From contig CM026404.1 in NCBI GenBank assembly GCA_014843695.1, positions 58,639,931-58,703,930 of the forward strand: DNA of 64,000 bases, in the 5' to 3' direction. Shown one piece after another: positions 1-14,300 of the stretch. The translations under genes were made by a program, and so were the position numbers. This DNA is from Archivesica marissinica. Lineage: Eukaryota > Mollusca > Bivalvia > Venerida > Vesicomyidae. The number at the start of each line of letters is the position of its first letter. Within the stretch, counting starts at the first letter, position 1. Below the pieces are notes generated by a model that was not told the origin of the DNA, searched no databases, and saw nothing but the letters and a program-made list of their open reading frames with translations.

Positions 1-2072
1 CAGGTCGTCTGTACCACAGGTCATCTGTACTACAGGTCGTCTGTACCACAGGTCGTCTGTACTACAGGTCGTATGTACCACAGGACGTCTGTACCACAGG
101 TCGTCTGTACTACAGGTCGTCTGTACCACAGGTCGTCTGTACCACAGGTCGTCTGTACCACAGGTCGTCTGCACCACAGGTCGTCTATACTACAGCTCGT
201 CTGTACTACAGGTCGTCTGTACTACAGGTCGTCTGTACTACAGGTCGTCTGTACTACAGGTCGTCTGTACCACAGGACGTCTGTACCACAGGTCGTCTGT
301 ACTACAGGTCGTCTGTACCACAGGTCGTCTGTACTACATGTCGTCTGTACCTCAGGTCGTCTGTACTACACGTCGTCTGTACCTCAGGTCGTCTGTACTA
401 CAGGTCGTCTGTACCACAAGTCGTCTGTACCACAGGTCGTCTGTACCACAGGTCGTCTGTACTACAGGTCGTCTGTACCACAGGTCGTCTGTACCACAGT
501 TCGTCTATACTACAGGTCGTCTGTACCACAGGTCGTCTGTACTACAAGTCGTCTGTACCACATGTCGTCTGTACTACAGGTCGTCTGTACTACATGTCGT
601 CTGTACCACAGGACGTCTGTACCACAGGTCGTCTGTACTACAGGTCGTCTGTCCACAGGTCGTCTGTACCACAGGTCGTCTGCACCACAGGTCGTCTATA
701 CTACAGCTCGTCTGTACTACAGGTCGTCTGTACTACAGGTCGTCTGTACTACATGTAGTCTGTACTACAGGTCGTCTGTACCACAGGTTGTCTGTACTAC
801 AGCTCGTCTATACTACAGCTCGACTGTACCTCAGGTCGTCTGTACCACAGGTCGTCTGTACCACATGTCGTCTGTACCACAGGTCGTCTGCACCACAGGT
901 CGTCTGTACCACAGATCGTCTGTACTACAGGTCGTCTGTACCACAGGTGGTCTGTACTACAGGTCGTCTTACCATAGGTCGTCTGTACTACAGGTCGTCT
1001 GTACCACAGGTCGTCTGTACTACAGGTCGTCTGTACCATAGGTCGTCTGTACTACAGGTCGCCTGTACCACAGGACGTCTGTACCACAGGTCGTCTGTAA
1101 TACAGGTCGTCTGTACCACAGGTCGTCTGTACTACAGGTCGTCTGTACCACAGGTCGTCTGTACCTCAGGTCGTCTGTACCACAGGTCGTCTGTACCACA
1201 GGTCGTCTGTACCACAGGTCGTCTGTACCTCAGGTCGTCTGTACCACATGTCGTCTGTACCACAGGTCGTCTGTACCACAGGTCGTCTGTACCTCAGGTC
1301 GTCTGTACCACATGTCGTCTGTACCACAGGTCGTCTGTACCTCAGGTCGTCTGTACTACATGTCGTCTGTACCACAGGTCGTATGTACTACAGGTCGTCT
1401 GTACCTCAGGTCGTCTGTACCACAGGTCGTCTGTACCACAGGTCGTCTGTACCTCAGGTCGTCTGTACCACATGTCGTCTGTACCACAGGTCGTCTGTAC
1501 CACAGGTCGTCTGTACTACAAGTCGTCTGTACCACAGGTCGTCTGTACCACAGGTCGTCTGTACTACATGTCGTCTGTACCACATGTCGTCTGTACCTCA
1601 GGTCGTCTGTACTACATGTCGTCTGTACTACATGTCGTCTGTACCTCAGGTCGTCTGTACTACATGTCGTCTGTACCTCAAGTCGTCTGTACTACATGTC
1701 GTCTGTACTACATGTCGTCTGTACCACAGGTCGTCTGTACCACATGTCGTCTGTACCTCAGGTCGTCTGTACTACATGTCGTCTGTACTACATGTCGTCT
1801 GTACCACAGGTCGTCTGTACTACAGGTCGTCTGTACCTCAGGTCGTCTGTACTACATGTCGTCTGTACCACAGGTCGTCTGTACCACATGTCGTCTGTAC
1901 CTCAGGTCGTCTGTACTACATGTCGTCTGTACTACATGTCGTCTGCACCACAGGTCGTCTGTACCACAGGTCGTCTGTACCACAGGTCGTCTGTACCACA
2001 GGTCGTCTGTACTACAGGTCGTCTGTACCACAGGTCGTCTATACTACAGCTCGTCTGTACCGCATGTCGCGT
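1..2072. repeat. 16-bp minisatellite array (about 129 copies), open at the left window edge
   Basis: The unit is ctgtaccacaggtcgt with common variants at three positions (acca/acta, cctca, catgt). The array runs unbroken from base 1 and decays at 2060-2080. Because 16 is not a multiple of 3, a 48-bp (16-residue) super-period appears in every frame, which produces long stop-free frames on both strands. These are not genes. The array lies in the intron just upstream of the first visible OATP exon, ending about 115 bp before its acceptor. Confidence 0.97.
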
Positions 2073-2085
2073 TTCCTTATAGATT

Positions 2086-2158
2086 AGTGTCGTGTCGGTG
2101 CAGGGAGCGTCGCTCATATGGGCAACCGGTAGCTACGATAAATAAACGTAAAGCACAC
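2086..2158 (+). mobile_element. SINE-B fragment (internally deleted)
   Basis: A short piece of the central region (gtgtcggtgca) is joined directly to the 3' part (gcgtcgctcatatggg, then cggtagc and gataaataaacgtaaa). The middle is missing compared with full copies such as 40551-40845. It fills the gap between the 16-bp array and the OATP exon at 2190. Confidence 0.8.
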
Positions 2159-2189
2159 AGCATTTATAATTACATTGCTCTATTTCCAG

Positions 2190-2362
2190 ATGTATTCAGA
2201 GTGTCAACAAGTTACCATTCCTTTTGCTGTGTCTTACCTTTTTCTGCTTCTTGGAGGGCTTTGCAATCAATGGCATAGCAAATGCTGGAATCCCAGCCAT
2301 TGAACGCCAGTTCAAACTTACAAGCTCCAAATCGTCAATTATACCCGCTTCGCAAGACATCG
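2190..2362 (+). CDS. OATP exon: TM1 and first loop
   Basis: The acceptor is tatttccag and the donor is g|gtaaat; the exon enters with 1 base of a split codon and leaves in phase 1. It encodes a hydrophobic TM1 (LPFLLLCLTFFCFLEG), then the family motif NGIANAGIPAIERQF and a serine-rich SSKSSII..SQDIG stretch that begins TM2. This is the first visible coding exon. The initiator exon must be upstream of the window or hidden beyond the 16-bp array. Confidence 0.9.
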
Positions 2363-5300
2363 GTAAATAATTTAGTTGAGCAGACGTGGTAGTCACATAT
2401 ATATAATACAACAGTCTTTCGATACAAATATTAATTTGCGAAATGTTTTCATACAGATTGCCATTTATTTCGTACATAATCTATGTTGTCTCAATTTCAA
2501 TTTTATGCTTATTTAGTTCCCATGTGTTGCTTCTCAGTGTACGGAGTACATCATAATATTCCAACTGTTTTCTCGTGCATAGTTCTATGTATATGATATA
2601 GCTGGTTTTCTCGTGCATATTTCTATGTATATGATATAGCTGGTTTTCTCGTGCATATTTCTATGTATATGATATAGCTGGTTTTCTCGTGCATATTTCT
2701 ATGTATATGATATAGCTGGTTTTCTCGTGCATATTTCTATGTATATGATATAGCTGGTTTTCTCGTGCATATTTCTATGTATATGCTATGGCTGGTTTTC
2801 TCGTGCATATTTCTATGTATATGCTATGGCTGGTTTTCTCGTGCATATTTCTATGTATATGCTATGGCTGGTTTTCTCGTGCATATTTCTATGTATATGC
2901 TATGGCTGGTTTTCTCGTGCATATTTCTATGTATATGATATAGCTGGTTTCCTCGTGCATATTTCTATGTATATGATATAGCTGGTTTCCTCGTGCATAT
3001 TTCTATGTATATGATATAGCTGGTTTTCTCGTGCATATTTCTATGTATATGCTATGGCTGGTTTTCTCGTGCATATTTCTCTGTATATGATATGGCTGTC
3101 CGATTGGCGCAGTGGTTAGCGCGCTCGCTTCTCACCAATGTAACCCGGTTCGATCCTCGGACCGGGAAGTATGTGAGATGGTATGGTGGTCGCCAGATCG
3201 GACAGGTTGGTTATCTCCGGGTACTCAAGTTTCCTCCCACATATACGCTTTCATCAGCGCCAAGTGATTAATATATAAGTTGTTAAAACTTGCTTCGCAA
3301 TCGTTGTAAAATAAATAAAGTTTAAATTTTAGTTTTTAGCTCGATTGCGAAACAAGTTATTTCAACTTATATAAATCACTCTCGAGACCTCATTCCTGAT
3401 GGAATCCATCGCCACGAGGGAGAGAGAAGAGGCAACGTGGAATTTAAATGCCTTGCCTAAGGGCATAATCGTAACGGCTCCAGCGGGGCTCGAACTCCGG
3501 ACCTTTCGCACCTGAAGCGAACGCTCATCCACTGCGCTATCACGACTTCCACTAAAGTTTAAGAATGAGGTCTCGAGATCGATTACTCTAATATTGTAAA
3601 AACCTTTCACAATTGAGCTAATCTGAAGCTAGACTGTGTATATGATACAAGCATCATCAGAGAATAACCATACATGTTGAGTTTACCGGGCACCTGTTTA
3701 CAGAATGAGTCGAAGTGGAAGTCGTGATAGCGCTGTGAATGCGCGTTCGATTCAGGTGCGAAAGGTCCGGCGTTCGAGCCCCGCTGGAGCCGTTACGATT
3801 GTACCCTTAGGAAGCAAGGCATTTAAATTCCACATTGCCTCTTCTCGCTCCTTCATGGCGATGGATTCCATCAGGAATGAGGTCTCGAGAGTGAGTAGTA
3901 TAAGTTTAAAGAACTTGTTTCGCAATCGAGCTAAAATAAAATTGTATTAAAAAAAATATACGGAATAATTCATGACTTCCAGGTGCGCTGATTCTGGTCT
4001 TGTTTGTGAGTTTTATCGGCGGGAGATATAACAAGATTTCTTGGATCGCGACTGGCTCCGTCATCATGGCGATAGGCTCCTTCATCTTCACTATCCCTCA
4101 CATTGCCGAGAGATATAACTACGAAGGTAAGCGCTATGCAACACAAACACATAGCCATGGTATTCCACATTCTCGTGTAGGAATTTGCGTGTATATGACA
4201 TCAAATTAATTGTCCGTCATATATGTAGTGTGTGTTTTACGTTTATTTATCGTCGCTACCGGTTGCTCGTATGAGCGACGCCTCCTGAAGAGGTTAGTCA
4301 TTTTAGATTATTGGAGGATAGTGAAATGATATCGACAGAGACCCATTCCAGAGTCTCCTCTGGTTCTTTTACGTGCACAGTGTAAAGCACCGACACGAGA
4401 CCTCGGTTTAAAGTCCCATTTGAAATATTGTTAATTGTATTAAGGTCAGACGGGGGATCACTGGACTACATATCCCTCTGCATTACATATGTATGATGCC
4501 TGTCGACATATATTATGGAGGTAGGGAAGTTTGTGGTTCTGAAATGGAACGTAGCGTTGTGACCGTGTCTGATTCATACCCGGATTGCCACATATCACAT
4601 TCCTCCAACAATAAAAGCTGCAATGCAAACCGGGTTCGATCCTCGGACCTGGAATTATGTGAGATGGTACGGTGGTCGCCAGCTCGTACAAGTCGTTTTC
4701 TCAGGGTACTCCGGTTTCCTGCCACACGAATGACTACATATACGCTTTCATCCGAGCCAACGAAAGTGATTAATATAAGTTGTTAGAACTTGCTTCGCAA
4801 TCGTTGTGAAATAAATAAAGTTGAAACTTTTTTTAAAAGCTGCAATAGTGCGATACAACAGTTGTGTTTCTGACTAATCATAAATGCTTGCACAATATAC
4901 CACTGAGTTCAATTCCATTTCTGCACATTACCAGGTTCTGAGGGGTCATCTGGTCCTACCGACACATGCGGTGGGGATGGACCTGGAAGTCCACCGTCTT
5001 GTGAGAGCGAAGGAGAGAAGTGGGTATGGGTGCTGGCCCTGGCGCAGGTAGTACACGGTATCGGCTTTACTCCTATGTTCACACTCGGCACTGTGTATTT
5101 AGATGAAAACACCAACCAAGGAACGGCAGCATTGTGTGTGGGTATGTACGAACTCCGGGCTGTGTCTTCACTATATCACATCTCATATATATACTAGAGG
5201 ACATAGAAAACGCACACTTACATTATATACTAGAGGACATGGAAAACGCACACTTACATTATATACTAGAGGACATAGAAAACGCACACTTACATTATAT

Positions 5301-8300
5301 ACTAGAGGACATAGAAAACGCACACATACATTATATACTAGAGGACATAGAAAACGCACACCTACATTATATACTAGAGGACATAGAAAACGCACACTTA
5401 CATTATATACTAGAGGACATAGAAAACGCACACTACATTATATACTAGAGGACATAGAAAACGCACACCTACATTATATACTAGAGGACATAGAAAACGC
5501 ACACCTACATTATATACTAGAGGACATAGAAAACGCACACCTACATTATATACTAGAGGACATAGAAAACGCACACCTACATTATATACTAGAGGACATA
5601 GAAAACGCACACCTACATTATATACTAGAGGACATAGAAAACGCACACCTACATTATATACTAGAGGACATAGAAAACGCACACCTACATTATATACTAG
5701 AGGACATAGAAAACGCACACCTACATTATATACTAGAGAACATAGAAAACGCACACCTACATTATATACTAGAGCACATAGAAAACGCACACCTACATTA
5801 TATACTAGAGGACATAGAAAATGCACACCTACATTATATACTAGAGGACATAGAAAACGCACACCTACATTATATACTAGAGGACATAGAAAACATTATA
5901 TGATTATTATTACATGAAAACGAATTCCATCAAAGATATTTCATATCTTTATTACAAAACACTAACCGAACAACTAAAAATATGCCAAAATGTTTATAAC
6001 TGTATTTATATACTTATTGTTATTCATGTAAAAACACACTTATCCGAAGTGTGCGTTTTCTATATGACAGTGAAAACATAAAATCATGAATTGTGAAGCA
6101 AGAAACTGCACTATTTCACGTCTATAGTGAATCTCACATGGGCTTGCTGTAGGTCGGTGGTTCTACCCTGGTGCCCGTCCGTGCCTGAAATACTGCTCGG
6201 AGGGACACCCGGGGTCTTCTTCCACCAATTATAGCTGGCGAGTTGCCGTATGACCAAAGCTGTTGTTGCGACTTTGAATCAAACAAAAAAACAAACAAAC
6301 AAACAAACACACAAACAACAAACAAACACATGACTATGTTATAATTTAAGTATTAGTATGGGTATGCTTAATAATAATGGACTGCCAATACAATGGTATG
6401 ACGTCACGACAGTGTTTTAATCATTGTTAATACTATTTCTAGGTATATGCTATACAGCTACTGCTGTGGGCGTATCATGTGGATTCTTTATCGGGGGCCA
6501 GTTTATGCAGAACTGGTTTGTGGAATTTGACAGAGTGGATCAAGACGCGTAAGTTTAAAAAACAGGATATGCATTTTATCTGAACTTTCTTTCAGTTATT
6601 AGAAGTATGACTAATCTATTTAGTTTATACACATTTATTTTAGCTCGATTGCGAAATAAGTTCTTTCAACTTATATTAGTCACACTCGAGATCTCATTCC
6701 TGATGGAATCCATCGCCATGAAAGAGAGAGAAGAGGCAATGTGGAATTTAAATGCCTTGCCTAAGGGTACAATCGTAACGGCAACAGCGGGGCACGAACT
6801 CAGGGCCTTTCGCTCCCGAAGCGAACCCCTTCCACTGCGCTATCACAATAATCTATATATTACAGACAAGAGACCTCGGTATAAAGTTTCAGAAATACAC
6901 TGTTGTATTAGTCATTTTAGAATTGTGTGCGCGAGGGGATAGATACTGTAACCCATTGTGAGTGAGGTGGTGGTGGGGGGGGGATTCACAGGATCTCTGA
7001 TCCACGAAGTATATGTATAAAATGTGTGCTGGCGTAAGAATAAAATCGAAAGTTATTAAATCGATCCCAAAAAATACCATGTGGAAGGAACTCAGTGTAG
7101 TATGCATTACAGCATTGTTTATTATTCTTTAGACTCGAGTTCGACGCGATGGACACCCGCTGGGTTGGAGCATGGTGGCTTGGTTTCGTGTTCACGTGCA
7201 TCTTGTTTGCTGTTGTTGCCATACCACTTTTTGGATTCCCTAAATATATGCCTAGTACGTATCAATAAAACAGGGGCCTATTTCATGACCAGCTTGTAGC
7301 TGATAGCTGATACATAGCGTATGCCGTTGATATTGTTCGATAGTGTTGATTCTTAAAAATAGACACCCACTAGGACGTACATAGCGTATGGCGTTTTTAT
7401 TGGTCGATATTGTTGATTCTTAAAATAGACATCCAATATGACATAGTGTATGACGTTTTATTGGTCGATATTGTTGATTCTTAAAATAGGCATCCAATAC
7501 GACATAGTGTATGACGTTTTATTGGTCGATATTGTTGATTCTTAAAATAGGCATCCAATACGACATAGTGTATGACGTTTTATTGGTCGATATTGTTGAT
7601 TCTTAAAATAGGCATCCAATACGACATAGTGTATGACGTTTTATTGGTCGATATTGTTGATTCTTAAAATAGACATCCAATACGACATAGTGTATGACGT
7701 TTTATTGGTCGATATTGTTGATTCTTAAAATAGGCATCCAATACGACATAGTGTATGACGTTTTATTGGTCGATATTGTTGATTCTTAAAATAGACATCC
7801 AATACGACATAGTGTATGACGTTTTATTGGTCGATATTGTTGATTCTAAAATAGACATCCAATACGACAGTATGACTTTTATTGGTCGATATTGTTGATT
7901 CTTAAAATAGACATCCAATACGACATAGTGTATGACGTTTTATTGGTCGATATTGTTGATTCTTAAAATAGACATCCAATACGACATAGTGTATGACGTT
8001 TTATTGGTCGATATTGTTGATTCTTAAAATAGACATCCAATACGACATAGTGTATGACGTTTTATTGGTCGATATTGTTGATTCTTAAAATAGACATCCA
8101 ATACGACATAGTGTATGACGTTTTATTGGTCGATATTGTTGATTCTTAAAATAGACATCCAATACGACATAGTGTATGACGTTTTATTGGTCGATATTGT
8201 TGATTCTTAAAATAGACATCCAATACGACATAGTGTATGACGTTTTATTGGTCGATATTGTTGATTCTTAAAATAGACATCCAATACGACATAGTGTATG

Positions 8301-11300
8301 ACGTTTTATTGGTCGATATTGTTGATTCTTAAAATAGGCATCCAATACGACATAGTGTATGACGTTTTATTGGTCGATATTGTTGATTCTTAAAATAGAC
8401 ATCCAATACGACATAGTGTATGACGTTTTATTGGTCGATATTGTTGATTCTTAAAATAGACATCCAATACGACATAGTGTATGACGTTTTATTGGTCGAT
8501 ATTGTTGATTCTTAAAATAGACATCCAATACGACATAGTGTATGACGTTTTATTGGTCGATATTGTTGATTCTTAAAATAGACATCCAATACGACATAGT
8601 GTATGACGTTTTATTGGTCGATATTGTTGATTCTTAAAATAGACATCCAATACGACATAGTGTATGACGTTTTATTGGTCGATATTGTTGATTCTTAAAA
8701 TAGACATCCAATACGACATAGTGTATGACGTTTTATTGGTCGATATTGTTGATTCTTAAAATAGACATCCAATACGACATAGTGTATGACGTTTTATTGG
8801 TCGATATTGTTGATTCTTAAAATAGACATCCAATACGACATAGTGTATGACGTTTTATTGGTCGATATTGTTGATTCTTAAAATAGACATCCAATACGAC
8901 ATAGTGTATGACGTTTTATTGGTCGATATTGTTGATTCTTAAAATAGACATCCAATACGACATAGTGTATGACGTTTTATTGGTCGATATTGTTGATTCT
9001 TAAAATAGACATCCAATACGACATAGTGTATGACGTTTTATTGGTCGATATTGTTGATTCTTAAAATAGACATCCAATACGACATAGTGTATGACGTTTT
9101 ATTGGTCGATATTGTTGATTCTTAAAATAGACATCCAATACGACATAGTGTATGACGTTTTATTGGTCGATATTGTTGATTCTTAAAATAGACATCCAAT
9201 ACGACATAGTGTATGACGTTTTATTGGTCGATATTGTTGATTCTTAAAATAGACATCCAATACGACATAGTGTATGACGTTTTATTGGTCGATATTGTTG
9301 ATTCTTAAAATAGACATCCAATACGACATAGTGTATGACGTTTTATTGGTCGATATTGTTGATTCTTAAAATAGACATCCAATACGACATAGTGTATGAC
9401 GTTTTATTGGTCGATATTGTTGATTCTTAAAATAGACATCCAATACGACATAGTGTATGACGTTTTATTGGTCGATATTGTTGATTCTTAAAATAGACAT
9501 CCAATACGACATAGTGTATGACGTTTTATTGGTCGATATTGTTGATTCTTAAAATAGACATCCACTACGACATAGTGTATGACGTTTTAATGGTCGATAT
9601 TGTTGATTCTTAAAATAGGCATCCAATACGACATAGTGTATGACGTTTTATTGGTCGATATTGTTGATTCTTAAAATAGGCATCCAATACGACATAGTGT
9701 ATGACGTTTTATTGGTCGATATTGTTGATTCTTAAAATAGACATCCAATACGACATAGTGTATGACGTTTTATTGGTCGATATTGTTGATTCTTAAAATA
9801 GACATCCAATACGACATAGTGTATGACGTTTTATTTGTCGATATTGTTGATTCTTAAAATAGGCATCCAATACGACATAGTGTATGACGTTTTATTGGTC
9901 GATATTATTGATTCTTAAAATAGACACCCAATACGACATAGTGTATGACGTTTTATTGGTCGATATTGTTGATTCTTAAAATAGACATCCAATACGACAT
10001 AGTGTATGACGTTTTATTGGTCGATATTGTTGATTCTTAAAATAGACATCCACTACGACATAGACGTTTAATGGTCGATATTGTTGATTCTTAAAATAGA
10101 CATCCAATACGACATAGTGTATGACGTTTTATTGGTCGATATTGTTGATTCTTAAAATAGACATCCAATACGACATAGTGTATGACGTTTTATTGGTCGA
10201 TATTGTTGATTCTTAAAATAGACATCCAATACGACATAGTGTATGACGTTTTATTGGTCGATATTGTTGATTCTTAAAATAGACATCCAATACGACATAG
10301 TGTATGACGTTTTATTGGTCGATATTGTTGATTCTTAAAATAGACATCCAATACGACATAGTGTATGACGTTTTATTGGTCGATATTGTTGATTCTTAAA
10401 ATAGACATCCACTACGACATAGACGTTTAATGGTCGATATTGTTGATTCTTAAAATAGACATCCAATACGACATAGTGTATGACGTTTTATTGGTCGATA
10501 TTGTTGATTCTTAAAATAGACATCCAATACGACACAGCGTATGGCTTTTATTGGTCGATATTGTTGATTCTTAAAATAGACATCCAATAGGACATAGTGT
10601 ATGACGTTTTATTGGTCGATATTGTTGATTCTTAAAATAGACATCCAATACGACACAGCGTATGGCTTTTATTGGTCGATATTGTTGATTCTTAAAATAG
10701 ACATCCAATACGACATAGTGTATGACGTTTTATTGGTCGATATTGTTGATTCTTAAAATAGACATCCAATACGACACCGTATGGCTTTTATTGGTCGATA
10801 TTGTTGATTCTTAAAATAGACATCCAATACGACATAGTGTATGACATTTTATTGGTCGATATTGTTGATTCTTAAAATAGACATCCAATACGACATAGTG
10901 TATGACGTTTTATTGGTCGATATTGTTGATTCTTAAAATAGACATCCAATACGACATAGTGTATGACGTTTTATTGGTCGATATTGTTGGTTCTTAAAAT
11001 AGACATCCAATACGACATAGTGTATGGCTGTTATTGGTCGATATTGTTGATTCTTAAAAATAGACACCCGATATGACTTACATAGCGGATTGCGTTTTAA
11101 TGTGTCGCTATATTGTTGATTCTTAATAATAGACACCCACCAGGACACATCGTTTGGCGTTTTAATTGGTCGATATTGTTGATTTTTACACTAGATGTTT
11201 ACTAGGACATCTCGTTGCTTCTGATTTGCAGTATATCTTAGCTATGGTAGTTTCATGAAACCGGCACATGGATCATACACAGTACGTGTTCTATGAATGT

Positions 11301-14300
11301 TGCTTTAAATTATCTCTCCATGATTTACACCCATCTTTTCTTGGACATATCCACCGTGTGTCGTCACCATGCTATTGCTAGTGTTATTATTGCAGTATGC
11401 TTACATACGGATCTGTAGTCCAGTGGTAATACGCTGGATTGGTAATCCAGGGATCGCAGGTTCGATCCCCCGTCTGACCATATTAACATTAACAGTCTTT
11501 CAGATTGGACGTTAATCCGAGGTCTCGTGTCGGTGCTTTACACCGTGCACGTAAAAGAACCAGAGGAGACTCTGGAATGAGTCTCTGTCTGTATCATTGC
11601 ATTTCCTCCACAAATCTAAAATGACTAATCTCTTCAGGAGTCGTCGCTCATATGGGCAACCGGTAGCGACGATACATAAACGTAAAACACACACAAGTTA
11701 CTCAACCGCTCTAGTCTTTGCTGAAGAGATGACGAGGGATGCACTGGTAACATCGGATGGTAGCAGTAGCAGTACGTGTTCGGATAGTTAGCCGGTTAAA
11801 CATTACACACCTACTCATCACAGGCATCGGCAACCTGTCACCGTACATACGCACTACAACGCCTAGAAATATCTAAGAATTGTTCAGCCTCCTGAATCCA
11901 ATAAATCAAATCATACAGATTATACGGCACATGTTTACCCTTAATGCACCGCGAGTCATCGATTCTTTACCGTCGGCGAAAAACGAACTCGTGTCGGTGA
12001 TTTACACCGTGCACGTAAACGAACCAGAGGAGACTCTGGAATGGGTATCTGTCTGTATCATTGCACTATCCTCCAAAAATCTAATTTCTTAAACTGGGGA
12101 AAACACTCCACAAACCTGTTTTCTATATACATGGAATGCAATATTTATATAAGTTTTTTAATATTAATGACATAAAATGTCATTGTTTAATTAACTGCAT
12201 TGTATGTACAGACAAAATAAAAATAAAGGGGGTGACCCGAAAGGGGCCTCAATATTAAAAATAAATTCACGTAAAGCATGCAACTAAATAGATTGACAAG
12301 CATAGCAAGTGAGAGTTCCGCGAACAAGGGACATAAAATAGAGGTTACAAGTAATCAATGTTGGCTGGAATGTTGTAACCCTATCTTATATATTAATGAT
12401 GTTGTCAAGAAGTCTGCCGATATTTGAGACATGCATTCTCACATGTCCAGTTATTGTTCTAGGTAATATTATAATTACAATGTCTGGCACGCAAGCACGG
12501 GTTGATTGTATCCGCTGGCTGTTCAACACCGATCTAACTAATCCATGTTCTACAATAGTGCACTATCTGTTTTTACGAGGGACTGGATATTAGTGCTGTT
12601 TTTTACCACACGATAAAAAAAAACAAAGACGGATGTATATAGTATGTATGTATGTTCCATTAATGTCAAACCCCTTGCGGGGACCTAGACATGTTTTCCT
12701 GGGCAGGCTTAGCCGACCTAAGTGGTTAGCCGGTACTAAGCAATGTGTGTGGGTGCCTTGTTCAATGACACTACATACGTGGCCTGACCGAGTATTGAAC
12801 CCGACGCTCTACCACTGGACCACGGACGCCACTCTGGCGATCTGTAGTCCAGTTGTAACACGCTGGACTGGTAATCCAGGGATCGCAGGTGCGATCCCCC
12901 GTCTGACCCTAATGAAATTAACAGTCTTTCAGATGGGACGTTAAACCGAGGTCTCGTGTCGGTGCTTTACACCGTGCACGTAAAAGAACCAGAGGAGATT
13001 CTGGAATGGGTCTCTGTCTGTATCATTGCACTATCCTCCAAAAATCTAAAATGACTAATATCTTCAGGATAGCCGGTAGCGACGATAAATAAACGTAAAT
13101 CACACACCATTATTTTCAGGCACGTATCTACTATAAGGCACTGAATGCCTGGGCCTGCATATTGTGTCATAAAATAATTTTTTTAAAACCTCACAAATGC
13201 TATAAAACTGTAGTGGGTGGCGGTGGTGGGTATGATGAAGAGTCCGGTTGTCAACTTGGATGTCACGTGCATTCTGCACAAACATAAACAATCACATTCG
13301 TATCTCTGAAAATATTGACATTTGAACATCCAAGACGTACATTTCAAGCGTCACAGTACACCATTGACGTTCTAGGATTCCCAATTGTCCCGAGGGAGCA
13401 TGCCCTTAGAACCCTGTACAAACTCTCACCCGTTGGCGCTCAATTGATTAGTCGGGCCTTCAATGTCAAAATCGTTAGCCACGCCTCTGATTTTGCTTGT
13501 TTTCCAATCCAAATAGATCTTTTGTTTGACGTATATATATATGTATTTCAATGTTTATAATCATTTGAATTGATTAAAATAGACTTAATAAAATATTTTA
13601 ACATATGACATTTTAATGCACCTATACAATATATACACATATATATATATTTGCCGAGCCTTGTATTTTATTTTCGAAGACCTAATATTCTATTTACCCT
13701 ATATTCAGATAAAGAAAAAGCTTTACAGAGCTAGGAAACACTACCGAATATTCATGACCTGAAGTTTATCATATCTTCGTCACTGCCTAATAAGGCATAG
13801 TTGTTTAGGCAGTCGGTATTTGTACGTTGTTGTGCATGAAGATATGACGTCACTGCCTAATAAGGCATAGTTGTTTAGGCAGTCGGTTTTTGTACGTGGT
13901 TGTGCATGAAGATATGACGTCACTGTCTAATAAGGCATAGTTGTTTAGGCAGTCCGTTTTTGTACGTTGTTTTGCATGAAGATATGACGTCACTGTCTCC
14001 TAATAAGGCATAGTTATTTTAGGCAGTCCGATTTTGTACGTTGTTGTGCATGAAGATATGACGTCACTGCCTAATAAGGCATAGTTGTTTAGGCAGTCCG
14101 TTTTTGTACGTTGTTCTGCATGAATATATGACGTCACTGCCTAATAAGGCATAGTTATTTTAGGCAGTCCGTTTTTGTACGTTGTTTTGCATGAAGATAT
14201 GACGTCACTGCCTAATAAGGCATAGTTGTTTAGGCAGTCCGTTTTTGTACGTTGCTTTGCATAAAGGTAGGATAAAACGTCGTTTTTACTGGATAAAGCA

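Noticed and set aside
73..2278. Long open frames (up to 646 codons) in the left array
   Set aside because: All are translations of the 16-bp unit in different frames; similar frames appear on the other strand. Only the end of one overlaps real coding sequence (the OATP exon at 2190), in a different frame.
13315..13560. 81-codon frame on the + strand
   Set aside because: Looks protein-like in composition but has no family match that I can see and no phase-compatible splice sites with the OATP gene, whose phases already join without it.
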